Of a DNA stretch of 64,000 nucleotides, positions 17,734 to 25,824 are shown piece by piece. Each line of letters begins with the position of its first letter. Positions within the stretch are counted from its first letter, which is position 1. The notes under the pieces were generated by a model. The model saw nothing but the letters and a program-made list of their open reading frames with translations. It searched no databases and had not been told where the DNA came from. Made by a program: the position numbers and the translations under genes. This DNA comes from Mycolicibacter senuensis (GTDB taxonomy: Bacteria; Actinomycetota; Actinomycetes; Mycobacteriales; Mycobacteriaceae): assembly GCF_002101885.1 (NCBI RefSeq), contig NZ_LQPS01000032.1, forward strand, positions 1 through 64,000, in the 5' to 3' direction.

Positions 17734-18747
17734 ATGGCCGATCGAAACCGTCGTTTTCTGCTCCGCGAACGTCCCACCGGCCGCATCGGCCCGGACACCT
17801 TCGGACTCAGCGAACAGGCGGTGCCGGCGATCGGCGACGGCGAGGCGTTGGTGCGGGTCAATTGGATCTCCCTGGACCCCACCAACCGCATGTGGATCAA
17901 CGACACCCCGTCGTACCTGCCGCCGGTCGGCATCGGCGAGGTCATGCGCGCCGGCGGACTCGGCGAAGTCGTCGCGTCGAACAATCCGAATTATCCGGTC
18001 GGCCAGATCGTGCAGGGCATTACCGGCTGGCAGGAGTATCTGGTCGTCTCGGACGCCATGCCGTTGTTCCCGGTCGACGTCGCGGACGGTGTCTCGCCGA
18101 GCACGTACCTGGGCGCGCTCGGGATGACCGGTCTCACCGCATGGATCGGAATCCGCGAGATCGGCAGACCCAAGCCCGGCGAGACCGTCGTCGTCTCGGC
18201 CGCGGCAGGCGCGGTCGGTTCGGTCGCCGGTCAGCTGGCCAAGGCCGACGGCGCGCGTGTCGTCGGGATCGCCGGCGGCCCGCAGAAGTGCGCGCTGCTG
18301 ACCGACCAGCTCGGTTTCGACGCGGCGGTGGACTACCGCGCCGACGACTGGGCCGCCCGGCTTGCCGCCGCGACCCCCGACGGCATCGACGTCGACTTCG
18401 AGAACGTCGGCGGCGACATCATGGATGCGATCTTCGCGCGCATCAACGTCGGCGCCCGAGTCGCACTCTGCGGGCTGATCTCCGGTTACAACGCGACCAA
18501 CCCGCCGCCCGGTCCGCGCGCGTTCGGGAACCTGCTCATCCAGCGGGCAACCCTGCAGGGCTTCATCGTGCTCGATCACTTTCGTCGTGCGCCCGAGGCG
18601 AACAGCGAGATCGCCGAGTTGATCTCCGCGGGCAGACTCGCACCGCTCGAGACCGTCGTCGAGGGCTTCGAGCAGCTGCCGACCGCGATCAACATGCTGT
18701 TCGACGGCAAGAACGTCGGCAAGCTCGTGGTGAAGGTCGCCGGCTAG
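17734..18747 (+). CDS. MDR-family NADP-dependent oxidoreductase (prostaglandin/curcumin reductase type)
   Basis: A 337-residue zinc-free medium-chain reductase. The ATG at 17734 gives MADRNRRFLLRERPTGRIGP, the standard start of this subgroup. The catalytic domain (1-120) has VNWISLDPTNRMW, and the Rossmann domain has LGALGMTGLTAW and VVSAAAGAVGSVAGQLAK (AAxxGxxG motif); FENVGGDIMDAIF and ALCGLISGYN follow. No zinc ligands are present. Members reduce C=C bonds of enones or 2-alkenals using NADPH, often in detoxification. Next to Tpx this fits an oxidative-damage role, which is an inference. Confidence 0.92.
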   Translation: MADRNRRFLLRERPTGRIGPDTFGLSEQAVPAIGDGEALVRVNWISLDPTNRMWINDTPSYLPPVGIGEVMRAGGLGEVVASNNPNYPVGQIVQGITGWQEYLVVSDAMPLFPVDVADGVSPSTYLGALGMTGLTAWIGIREIGRPKPGETVVVSAAAGAVGSVAGQLAKADGARVVGIAGGPQKCALLTDQLGFDAAVDYRADDWAARLAAATPDGIDVDFENVGGDIMDAIFARINVGARVALCGLISGYNATNPPPGPRAFGNLLIQRATLQGFIVLDHFRRAPEANSEIAELISAGRLAPLETVVEGFEQLPTAINMLFDGKNVGKLVVKVAG

Positions 18748-18825
18748 CGGCGATCGCAAGCGCGACGGAGTCGGGCGCAGCTTCCGGCAGGTGGTTGCCC
18801 GGGTGCGGCCGGGCCGGGCTGTAGC

Positions 18826-19446
18826 GTGGTGCAGGTGAATTCTTTTCGTGCGCCCTACTTCGTCGCTGCCGGCGCCCTCTGCCTGGGGATGGCGCTGACC
18901 GCTTGCGGCGGCTCCGACAGCAACACCTCTTCGGCATCCACCTCATCGGTCACGGATCTGTTCGTGGCGCCGACCAACCTGTCGCCGTCGGTCTGCCCGT
19001 CCTCGGCGCCGGCCGAGGGCGGCGCTGCCGACTGGACGCTGCCCGGGGCGAGCGGCAGCGTCGCGGTGACCGGCTCCACCGACACCGCGGCACCGCGGGT
19101 CGCCGTGCAGGCCCCGTTCAAGGTCACCCAGACGCAGGTGCAGACGCTGCAGGCCGGCGACGGGCCGGTCGTCGCCGACAGTGCGACCGTCTCGGTCTGC
19201 TACGTGGGCGTCAACGGCCGCGACGGATCGGTGTTCGACAGCAGCTATGAGCGGGGCGAGCCGGTGGAATTCGGTCTCGACCGGGTGGTGCCGGGCTTCC
19301 AGAAGGCCATTGCCGGGCAGAAGGTCGGGTCGACGGTGGCGGTCGCGATGGTGCCCGCCGACGGCTACCCCGAGGGCCAGCCGGCCGCGGGCATCCTGCC
19401 CGGCGACACCCTGGTCTTCGCGATCAAGATTCTCAAGGCGCGCTGA
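18826..19446 (+). CDS. FKBP-type peptidyl-prolyl isomerase lipoprotein
   Basis: A 206-residue envelope protein. The N terminus has a signal sequence ending in lipobox ALTACGG (Cys near residue 27), so it should be lipid-anchored outside the membrane. A Ser/Thr-rich linker (NTSSASTSSVT) leads to a C-terminal FKBP domain (about 110-206): SVCYVGVNGRDGSVFDSSYE, then EFGLDRVVPGFQKAIAGQKV and PADGYPEG. It would assist prolyl isomerisation of exported proteins. Three in-frame GTG starts (18826, 18829, 18835) are possible. The S4 protein gene follows 12 bases later. Confidence 0.9.
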   Translation: MVQVNSFRAPYFVAAGALCLGMALTACGGSDSNTSSASTSSVTDLFVAPTNLSPSVCPSSAPAEGGAADWTLPGASGSVAVTGSTDTAAPRVAVQAPFKVTQTQVQTLQAGDGPVVADSATVSVCYVGVNGRDGSVFDSSYERGEPVEFGLDRVVPGFQKAIAGQKVGSTVAVAMVPADGYPEGQPAAGILPGDTLVFAIKILKAR

Positions 19447-19458
19447 GCCGCAGGACCC

Positions 19459-19824
19459 ATGGAATCGGCCCGGGTGGATCGGTGGCTGTGGGCGGTGCGG
19501 GTGACCAAGACCCGGCCGGACGCCGCCGCGGCCTGCCGTGGCGGGCATGTGCGGGTCAACAATCGGCCGGCCAAACCGGCGACCATGGTCTCGCCCGGCG
19601 ACGTGGTGTGCGCCCGGCTGGGCGACCGCACCCGCACCGTCGAGGTGGTGCGCCCGATCCAGAAGCGGGTCGGGGCGGCCGACGCGGTGACCTGCTACCT
19701 GGATCGCACGCCGCCGCCGCCACCGGCTGCTGCTGCGCCGGTGGCCGCGCGGGACCGGGGTGCTGGACGGCCCACCAAACGCGACCGTCGGGTGCTGGAC
19801 AAGTGGCGGGCCCAGCTGCGCTGA
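19459..19824 (+). CDS. S4-domain RNA-binding protein (Hsp15-like)
   Basis: A 121-residue basic protein. Residues 5-65 form an S4 RNA-binding domain: RVDRWLWAVRVTKTRPDAAA, then CRGGHVRVNNRPAKPATMVS and PGDVV, as in Hsp15, which rescues stalled 50S subunits carrying peptidyl-tRNA. The tail is rich in Pro/Ala and then Arg/Lys (RPTKRDRRVLDKWRAQLR), the usual Hsp15-type ending. It starts 12 bases after the FKBP lipoprotein gene and ends four bases before the convergent transglycosylase stop. Confidence 0.9.
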   Translation: MESARVDRWLWAVRVTKTRPDAAAACRGGHVRVNNRPAKPATMVSPGDVVCARLGDRTRTVEVVRPIQKRVGAADAVTCYLDRTPPPPPAAAAPVAARDRGAGRPTKRDRRVLDKWRAQLR

Positions 19825-19828
19825 CGCG

Positions 19829-20683
19829 TCACTGCGGGTGCGCCGCCAAGTACTCCCCGACCGGGATCCGGGTGCTCGAGGCATAGCCGATCGGCAGCAA
19901 CAGATCCCCGGCGGTGGTGCGGTAGTAGGTGTCCCAGCGGTAGTAGCCGGCGAACCCGGCGGGGTCTCCCCCGATCACCGCGGCGTAGTCGTTGACCGCC
20001 CGCACGTAGTGGTCGGAGTGGTTGTAGCCCCAGATCGCCTTGTCCCGATTGGTGGCGAACCCGTTGGCGGCCAACAGTCGACCGGCGGCCATGATGGCAT
20101 CGCGCGGTGAGTGGATGTCTCCCCCGTTGCCGTACGCCGCGAATGTCGAGGGCAGGAACTGCATCGGGCCCTGGGCCGCGTCGTCGCTGACTCCGTTGAT
20201 CCGGCCGAAGCCGGTCTCGACGAAGTTGATCGCGGCCAGGTAGTTCCACGGCACGCCGGATGCCGCCTCGGCGGCGCGGTAGGCGGCCACCAATTCGTTC
20301 GCCGGTACCGGCGGCACCACCCGCCAGGGCGGCATGGTCTCTTTCGGATCGGTGAGCGCCATGAGTGCCCGCCGGGCGTCGATGTTGCGGTCATAGACCG
20401 CGAGCAGCGCCGGTGGGACCCGAGGGCGGGCGACCGCGTCCCACTCGGGATGCGCGCCGAGCGTGCGGTAGGCGACCTGCTGACGTCGTGCCGCGGCGGC
20501 CAGGACCTGCTCGGGAGCCGACGGCGTGCGCAACGTCTGGTCGGCGGCGACCAAGTCGGCCACCAGGGCGACCGGATCGGCGCCCGGCGCCGCACCGGCC
20601 TGCACCACCGTCGCCGGCAGGCAGCCCAATGCCAGGAGCAGGGTCACAAAACAGCGCCACAACCGAACAGCCATGCCGTTCAT
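19829..20683 (-). CDS. Secreted lytic transglycosylase-like protein (SLT fold)
   Basis: A 284-residue exported protein. Residues 1-32 are a signal peptide (LWRCFVTLLLALGCLPATVV, then an Ala-rich end). After a helical region, residues about 135-250 form an SLT/lysozyme-like domain: VPWNYLAAINFVETGFGRIN holds the catalytic Glu, followed by SDDAAQGPMQFLPSTFAAYG and YNHSDHYVRAVNDYA. The family cleaves peptidoglycan glycan strands without water, giving 1,6-anhydro ends. It should act in the periplasm in wall remodelling. The gene is convergent with the S4 gene and divergent from the flavoprotein gene. Confidence 0.88.
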   Translation of the reverse strand: MNGMAVRLWRCFVTLLLALGCLPATVVQAGAAPGADPVALVADLVAADQTLRTPSAPEQVLAAAARRQQVAYRTLGAHPEWDAVARPRVPPALLAVYDRNIDARRALMALTDPKETMPPWRVVPPVPANELVAAYRAAEAASGVPWNYLAAINFVETGFGRINGVSDDAAQGPMQFLPSTFAAYGNGGDIHSPRDAIMAAGRLLAANGFATNRDKAIWGYNHSDHYVRAVNDYAAVIGGDPAGFAGYYRWDTYYRTTAGDLLLPIGYASSTRIPVGEYLAAHPQ

Positions 20684-20754
20684 CTTCGCTGCTGATCCGG
20701 CCCAAACCGCGCAATGTCGGCCAACCGGAGCGGTCGACGCAGGTCAGGCCAGGT

Positions 20755-20768
20755 TAGAACATGTTTCG
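20755..20768. promoter_or_regulatory. KstR-like box upstream of the flavoprotein gene
   Basis: TAGAACATGTTTCG keeps the AAC-N2-GTT core and the leading T of the TnnAACnnGTTnnA motif of the cholesterol-catabolism repressor KstR, but the last A is replaced by G. It lies 106 bases before the GTG of a steroid-dehydrogenase-like gene, which adds weight. Match is from remembered consensus. Confidence 0.45.
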
Positions 20769-20873
20769 CTTTCAACCTCTGGCGACGTCATCGCCGCTGG
20801 TCACCTCTGCGGACAGCCGACTATCGACTGTTACATTGGGGGCTTGTCAGCTCAGGTCGTCAAGGGAGATCGC

Positions 20874-22472
20874 GTGACCGCCACCAGTGTGACCACCGAC
20901 GTCGTCATCGTCGGTTTCGGCGCCGCCGGCACCGCCGCCGCGATCACCGCCCGCGAACACGGTGCCGAAGTCATCGCGGTCGACCGCGCCAACGGCGGCG
21001 GCGCCACGGCGATCTCCGGGGGCATCATCTATGCCGGAGCGGGGACATCGGTCCAAAAAGCCGCCGGCGTGCAAGACACCGCCGAGCAGATGCTGGACTA
21101 TCTGCGCCTGGAGGTCGGTGACGCGGTCAGTCCGGAGACCCTGCGGCGCTTCGTCGACACCAGCCCGGAGATGATCGACTGGCTGCAGCGCCACGGGGTT
21201 CCGTTCAACCCGGGCCTGTGCCCCTACAAGACGTCGTTTCCCAACGACCGCTACTACCTGTATCACTCCGGCAGCGAGAACGCCGGCGTCTCCCGTGCGG
21301 TGACGCCGCCGGTGCAGCGCGGGCACCGCGCCTACGGCAAAGGCACCTCGGGGAAGAAGATCTATGCGCCGCTGGCCGATTCGGCCTGCAAGCTCGGTGT
21401 GGACTTCCGCCCGCACACCGCCGTCACCGAGCTGCTGCAGGACTCCTCGGGACGGGTGACCGGGGTGCGGGCCATGACCATGGGCCAGGCGCCGCGGCGC
21501 ATCCAGCGGCGTTACGCCCGGCTGGCCGCGATCTCGTCGAAGCCCGGCGTCTACTACCCACCGCTGCGCACCGCGATGGAGCGTCGGTTGCGGACGCTGG
21601 AGCGCCGTTACGCCCGGCCGATGGAGATCCGTGCGCGCCGCGGGGTGATCATCTGCGCAGGCGGTTTCATCGCCAACACCGAGTGGCGCAAGCGCTACGC
21701 CCCGGAATTCAACGGCGGCCTGCCGCTGGGCACCAGCGGTGACGACGGCAGCGGCATCGCCCTGGCGGCCAGCGTCGGCGGCGTGCCGGACCGGATGGAC
21801 AATGTCTCGGCGTGGCGGTTCATCACCCCGCCGAGCGCGTTCATCTCCTCGATCGTGGTCGATGAGAAGGGCGACCGGGTGATCGACGAGACCCGTTACG
21901 GTGCGGCACTCGGCCAGGCGATGGTGAAGAACCATGGCAGCAAGGGCTGGATCCTGGCCGACGCCGCGCTCATGGCCGAGGCCCGGCGCCAGTTGCTGAC
22001 CCAGACCCTGTGGTTTCAGCGCGCCCAGGCCGCGGCGCTGATGTTCACCGGCGCGGTGCGCGGCAAGACATTGACAGACGTCGCCCGGGCCGCCGGGATC
22101 GACCCCGCCGGCCTGCAGGCCACCGTCGACGCGCACAACGACGCGATCGACGCCGGTAGGCAGGATCCGGCCGGAAAGCCGGCCGAGTTCTGCCGCCGCA
22201 TCGACAAGGCCCCGTTCACCCTGTTGGACATCTCGGTGCGGCCCAACGTCTTGCTGCCCACGCCGATGCTGACCCTGGGCGGCGTGCGGGTGGCCGAGGA
22301 CACCGGCGCGGTCGTCGACGCCGAGGGCGGCCCGATCCCCGGGCTCTACAGCGCGGGCCGCACCGCGATCGGCGTCGCGTCGCGGTCCTATGTCAGCGGG
22401 CTGTCGATCGCCGACTGCGTGTTCGCCGGGCGCCGCGCCGGAGCCAGTGCGGCCGGCCACCGGCCCGGCTGA
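20874..22472 (+). CDS. FAD-dependent dehydrogenase, 3-ketosteroid dehydrogenase-like
   Basis: A 532-residue flavoprotein of the fumarate reductase/KstD superfamily. VVIVGFGAAGTAAAITAREH is the FAD dinucleotide motif, and GGGATAISGGIIYAG is the second FAD contact. ARRGVIICAGGFIANTEWRK is the conserved glycine-rich block of this family, and the end GLYSAGRTAIGVASRSYVSG with LSIADCVFAGRRAG is typical of steroid delta-dehydrogenases. GTG 20874 follows AGGGAG (20863-20868); longer upstream reading is not homologous. It may desaturate ring A of a ketosteroid, and the KstR-like box supports this, but the exact bond and substrate are unproven. Confidence 0.85.
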   Translation: MTATSVTTDVVIVGFGAAGTAAAITAREHGAEVIAVDRANGGGATAISGGIIYAGAGTSVQKAAGVQDTAEQMLDYLRLEVGDAVSPETLRRFVDTSPEMIDWLQRHGVPFNPGLCPYKTSFPNDRYYLYHSGSENAGVSRAVTPPVQRGHRAYGKGTSGKKIYAPLADSACKLGVDFRPHTAVTELLQDSSGRVTGVRAMTMGQAPRRIQRRYARLAAISSKPGVYYPPLRTAMERRLRTLERRYARPMEIRARRGVIICAGGFIANTEWRKRYAPEFNGGLPLGTSGDDGSGIALAASVGGVPDRMDNVSAWRFITPPSAFISSIVVDEKGDRVIDETRYGAALGQAMVKNHGSKGWILADAALMAEARRQLLTQTLWFQRAQAAALMFTGAVRGKTLTDVARAAGIDPAGLQATVDAHNDAIDAGRQDPAGKPAEFCRRIDKAPFTLLDISVRPNVLLPTPMLTLGGVRVAEDTGAVVDAEGGPIPGLYSAGRTAIGVASRSYVSGLSIADCVFAGRRAGASAAGHRPG

Positions 22473-22475
22473 GCG

Positions 22476-22856
22476 CTAGTCCGTCGAACGCTCGATCAGA
22501 TCGCGAAATACCCTGGCGGGGTGAAGGTTCGCGCCAGCGTCTTGGACCCGTTCGACCAGCGCGCGATCAGAGGTCACCACGGTGATGTCGTGCGGGCGCA
22601 GGTCGGCTCGGACCAGCCGGACGATCTCGTCGTCGGCGGAGTCGGCGCCGGCTCGCGGCGCCGCGGCGATCTCGATGACCCGTGAATCCAACGGCGGCGA
22701 CGGTCGCTTTTCGAACACCACGGTGACCCGCTGGTTCTCCGCCACGGCCCACTGCTCGAGCTGGCGGGTCAGCCGGACCATCGCCGCGTGACGGTCCTTC
22801 CACCAGCCGTCCGGGCGGGAACCGATCACGTTCATCGCGTCGACGATCCAGCGCAC
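22476..22856 (-). CDS. NYN (PIN-like) ribonuclease-domain protein
   Basis: A 126-residue single-domain protein of the YacP/NYN group. Acidic active-site positions are visible: IVDAMNVIGSRPDGWW with Asp at residue 6, ADDEIVRLVRAD in the middle and VVTSDRALVERVQDAGA near the end. NYN domains cleave RNA with bound metal. The start is GTG 22856 with GGAGGGG directly against it; only 23 bases separate it from the divergent enoyl-CoA hydratase start. It ends three bases before the flavoprotein stop. The RNA target is unknown. Confidence 0.85.
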   Translation of the reverse strand: MRWIVDAMNVIGSRPDGWWKDRHAAMVRLTRQLEQWAVAENQRVTVVFEKRPSPPLDSRVIEIAAAPRAGADSADDEIVRLVRADLRPHDITVVTSDRALVERVQDAGANLHPARVFRDLIERSTD

Positions 22857-22879
22857 CCCTCCGACGGTACGGTGCAGTC

Positions 22880-23653
22880 ATGGATCTGGTCAGCTACGAG
22901 CTCAACGACCACGTCGCGACCATCACGCTGAATCGGCCCGAAGCCCGCAACGCCATCAACGGGGCGATGCGCACCGATCTCAACGCCGCCTGGGAGGCGT
23001 TCCGCGCCGACGAGGACGCCTGGGTAGGAGTGTTGACGGCCGAGGGCGACGTGTTCTGCGCCGGGGCCGATCTCAAGGACTCCGAGGGCGCCGTCGGCAC
23101 CTTCCCCGGCACGTTCTGGGAGAAGCCCACGATCAACTCGTTCGAGTCCGGTATGGAGCTTTTCAAGCCGACCATCGCCGCGGTGCACGGGCCGTGTGTC
23201 GGCTACGGCCTGACCGGATTGTTGTTCTGCGACTTCGTCATCGCCAGCACCGAGGCGGTGTTCCGTTTTCCCGAGGTACGGCTCGGGGTGCCCACCATCG
23301 TCGGGGCGATCCGGCTGCCGCAGCGGGTGGGCTGGGCCAATGCGATGGAGTTGCTGTTGACCGGAGAGCCGATGAGCGCGCAGCGGGCCGCCGAGATCGG
23401 GCTGGCCTGGAAGGTGGTCGACCCGGCAGACCTGCAGGAGACGGCGCAGTCCTGGGCGCGCACCCTGACCAGGGCCGCTCCGCTGGCCCAGCGGGCCACC
23501 AAGGAGGTGGCGTGGCGCAGCGCCGGCATGAGCTGGATCGACGCGGTCCGATTCGGCGAGACCATGCGCAAGGTCGCCGGAGCCACCGAGGACGTCGCCG
23601 AGGGCCTGCAGGCCTGGCGCGAGCAGCGGCCGCCGCGCTGGCGGGGCCATTGA
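22880..23653 (+). CDS. Enoyl-CoA hydratase/isomerase family protein
   Basis: A 257-residue crotonase-fold protein. ATITLNRPEARNAINGAMRT is the N-terminal strand block, GDVFCAGADLKD gives the first oxyanion-hole amide and HGPCVGYGLTGLLFCDFVIA the second. FRFPEVRLGVPTIVGAIRLP carries one glutamate in the usual catalytic position. It probably hydrates or isomerises an unsaturated acyl-CoA in beta-oxidation or a related route. The 3' end overlaps an 18-bp palindrome shared with the convergent membrane protein gene. It may take part in lipid or steroid side-chain breakdown, but no neighbour confirms this. Confidence 0.93.
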   Translation: MDLVSYELNDHVATITLNRPEARNAINGAMRTDLNAAWEAFRADEDAWVGVLTAEGDVFCAGADLKDSEGAVGTFPGTFWEKPTINSFESGMELFKPTIAAVHGPCVGYGLTGLLFCDFVIASTEAVFRFPEVRLGVPTIVGAIRLPQRVGWANAMELLLTGEPMSAQRAAEIGLAWKVVDPADLQETAQSWARTLTRAAPLAQRATKEVAWRSAGMSWIDAVRFGETMRKVAGATEDVAEGLQAWREQRPPRWRGH

Positions 23654-23668
23654 TTCAGGCCTGAATCA
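23651..23668. terminator. Perfect 18-bp palindrome joining two convergent stop codons
   Basis: TGATTCAGGCCTGAATCA reads the same on both strands. Its first three bases are the stop codon of the enoyl-CoA hydratase and its last three, on the minus strand, the stop of the convergent membrane protein. As RNA it can form a stem around an AGGCCT-type loop for either transcript, so a bidirectional terminator is plausible; no T-run is present. Confidence 0.5.
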
Positions 23669-24817
23669 GGCCTGGGCGGGCGCCGGTGTCGCCCGCGCGG
23701 CGGCATCGGGCAGCACCGGTGGGACCGTCGCCGCGGCCGCGACACACAGGTAGGCCACCGTGAAGCAGCCGATCGTGTACCAGAGGCTTCCCACCGGGTC
23801 GCCGTTGGCGGTGACTCCGCCCACCGCGCCGAGGTAGGCCGGCAGAGCCGTCAGCCACAACACCGCCATGACCGACAGGTACACCGCGGCGTAGCGCACC
23901 ATCAGCGGGTTGTCGTGGCGGCCGTCGACGATCAGGTTCAACCGCATCCGCCGCCACTGCGCCACCAGCACCGGAACGGCGACCGCGACGATAACGAGAA
24001 GCTCTGCGGCATAAGCGATGCCCAACAATCTGCCGTCGGTTGCGGCGCCCAGTAGCGTTGCCGGCAACGGCAGGATGCCGGTCCCCAACGATGCCAGCAG
24101 TCCGACGACCACGGTGCGCACGAGCACCTGCAGCCCGCTGAATCGCCTGCCCTGGTCGACGTGGCGCCCCACGAGCCACTGCACGCAGAACGCCAACGAC
24201 GCCGGCCACAGCGCCGCGAAGACCACCACGCTGCCCATCGGGACCGAGGCGAACATCGGCTGGTTCAGCGGGTTGTCCACCGACCACTCCCACCAGCGCA
24301 GCTGCGGGCCCAGGTGATCGAAGATCTCGTAGAAGGCGTGGTGGACGAAGCCCACGCACACGGCGCCGACGACGACACCGTAGCGGCGGAAGACCCCCAG
24401 AATGCGCACGATCTCGAACGCGATGGTGGCCATCATCGGATAGATCGCGATGATGTACAGCGGCAGCCGCCCCCACAGGAAGTCGACGGTGAACACGTTG
24501 TGCGCAAACATCGTGTCGACATGCTCGGCGATCCCGAACGCCGCCGGGAAGTACAGCGGGGGCTCGATGATCAGCAGGTAGGCGATCGCACCGAACCACA
24601 GGGTGAGGTTGGTGGCATCGCCGTGGCGCCGGAACCGGTTGATCGCGTAGACCAGTGCCAGCACCGCCCCGATGATGACGGTGATCTCCAGGACCGGCAG
24701 TGTCCAGTTCTCCAGCTGCAGCGGATTGCGGAACTCCACCACCCCGCCGGCCTCCGCGCAGGAGAAGCCCAGCGATTCGGCCAGCCGCTCGAAAGTCGGG
24801 GCACACAGATCAGACAT
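23666..24817 (-). CDS. Polytopic membrane protein of unknown function
   Basis: A 383-residue integral membrane protein with roughly nine or ten hydrophobic helices, beginning with a short soluble segment (MSDLCAPTFERLAESLGFSC). Notable conserved-looking features are an acidic and aromatic DHLGPQLRWWEWSVDNPLNQ loop and a HHAFYEIFDH histidine-rich stretch near the middle that could bind metal. It is not a family I can name with certainty. Its ATG shares one base with the stop of the upstream gene (TGATG), so translation is coupled to the PF10118-like metal hydrolase. The pair may form one functional unit at the membrane. Confidence 0.8.
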   Translation of the reverse strand: MSDLCAPTFERLAESLGFSCAEAGGVVEFRNPLQLENWTLPVLEITVIIGAVLALVYAINRFRRHGDATNLTLWFGAIAYLLIIEPPLYFPAAFGIAEHVDTMFAHNVFTVDFLWGRLPLYIIAIYPMMATIAFEIVRILGVFRRYGVVVGAVCVGFVHHAFYEIFDHLGPQLRWWEWSVDNPLNQPMFASVPMGSVVVFAALWPASLAFCVQWLVGRHVDQGRRFSGLQVLVRTVVVGLLASLGTGILPLPATLLGAATDGRLLGIAYAAELLVIVAVAVPVLVAQWRRMRLNLIVDGRHDNPLMVRYAAVYLSVMAVLWLTALPAYLGAVGGVTANGDPVGSLWYTIGCFTVAYLCVAAAATVPPVLPDAAARATPAPAQA

Positions 24818-25743
24818 CAGGCGCTCTTCTCCTCGGCGGTGTACCACTTGGTCACGTCGTAGCCGTCGGCGTAGCGGGCGAACCACTTCTCGGCCAGGAC
24901 AGGGATCTTCTCGTGCGCCGGTTTGTGATTGGGCAACTGGCTACGCACGATACCGTTCACCGCGGTGAGCAACTCGGCTTTGGGAAGATGCTTGAAGGCG
25001 TCGATCACCGGACCCTGATCGGCCGGCCAGCCGAACGGGAGGCGGCGCCGCCAGGCCTGCTTTCCCCGGTAGGTGGTGAACAACGACAACGCGTCGACTT
25101 TGCGGTCCTCCAGCGGGATGTGCTTGTTGAATCCCAGGCAGGCCACCTTGATCACGCTCATCACGTGCTTGAAGATCGACGGCGCCATCCGCATCCGGTA
25201 CCAGGGATCGTCGATGACATGGTCGTAGATGATCAATGCCGAGCTGCGGTGCTCGACCTCTTCGACGAAGTGCCACAAGAACAATGACGCGACCCGGTCA
25301 TCGCCGGGGGCGAACAGCGTGTCATCGTGGTCGAGCATCAGCTTGAAGACCGGGGTGAAGGTCGCCTCGAGGTCGGCGGTGTAGGCCAGTCGGTAGGCCA
25401 GCGACGTCTCCGCCGTCATCGCGTCGAACATCGCGTTGCACTCGTCGACCGTCTCCTTGAGGGCCGGATAGGCCTTGATGAGAGCCTTGGCGTGGCCGCG
25501 GTGCGCCATCGAGTGCTGGCCCTCCTGGCGGACGAACGCGTCGGCCTCCGCGGCGACCGCCGGGTCGGTGATCAGCGGCATGGCCTCGCTGATCATGCCG
25601 CCGATCATCTTCTCGAAGCCGATCGCCAACAGCGAGACCGCGTTGGCCATCGACGAGAACGCCGGGTTGACCTCGTTCCACAGAAACGGCACGGGATGAT
25701 CGGCAAATGCGAATCGCAACTTACGCACGATCAGGTCGGTCAT
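24817..25743 (-). CDS. Metal-dependent hydrolase-like protein (PF10118 group)
   Basis: A 308-residue helical protein. The PF10118-type pattern is visible as evenly spaced Glu/His pairs: RQEGQHSMAHRGHAK near residues 78-92 and FLWHFVEEVEHRSSALIIYD near 155-175, which resembles a ferritin-like di-metal site. ATG 25743 (MTDLIVRKLRFAFADHPVPF) is preferred over a start seven codons earlier. The annotation 'metal-dependent hydrolase' is conventional; the reaction is unknown and a di-iron oxygenase is an alternative. It is divergent from tetR across 81 bases and coupled to the membrane protein downstream. Confidence 0.82.
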   Translation of the reverse strand: MTDLIVRKLRFAFADHPVPFLWNEVNPAFSSMANAVSLLAIGFEKMIGGMISEAMPLITDPAVAAEADAFVRQEGQHSMAHRGHAKALIKAYPALKETVDECNAMFDAMTAETSLAYRLAYTADLEATFTPVFKLMLDHDDTLFAPGDDRVASLFLWHFVEEVEHRSSALIIYDHVIDDPWYRMRMAPSIFKHVMSVIKVACLGFNKHIPLEDRKVDALSLFTTYRGKQAWRRRLPFGWPADQGPVIDAFKHLPKAELLTAVNGIVRSQLPNHKPAHEKIPVLAEKWFARYADGYDVTKWYTAEEKSA

Positions 25744-25824
25744 GGCCACCTCGACTATCAACATACAAATGAACGTCTTCGCGTATGATTGTTCGGTGTT
25801 CGCCGGCTGTCAAGGGGCTCGCTG

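Noticed and set aside
20847..22460. A 537-codon frame antisense to the FAD-dependent dehydrogenase
   Set aside because: Low-complexity Gly/Arg/Asp-rich translation; the opposite strand encodes a clear flavoprotein.
25744..25824. CATAC and GTATG half-sites as a defined TetR operator
   Set aside because: Arms are only five bases, spaced 17 bases apart, with no second copy; too weak to list as a site.
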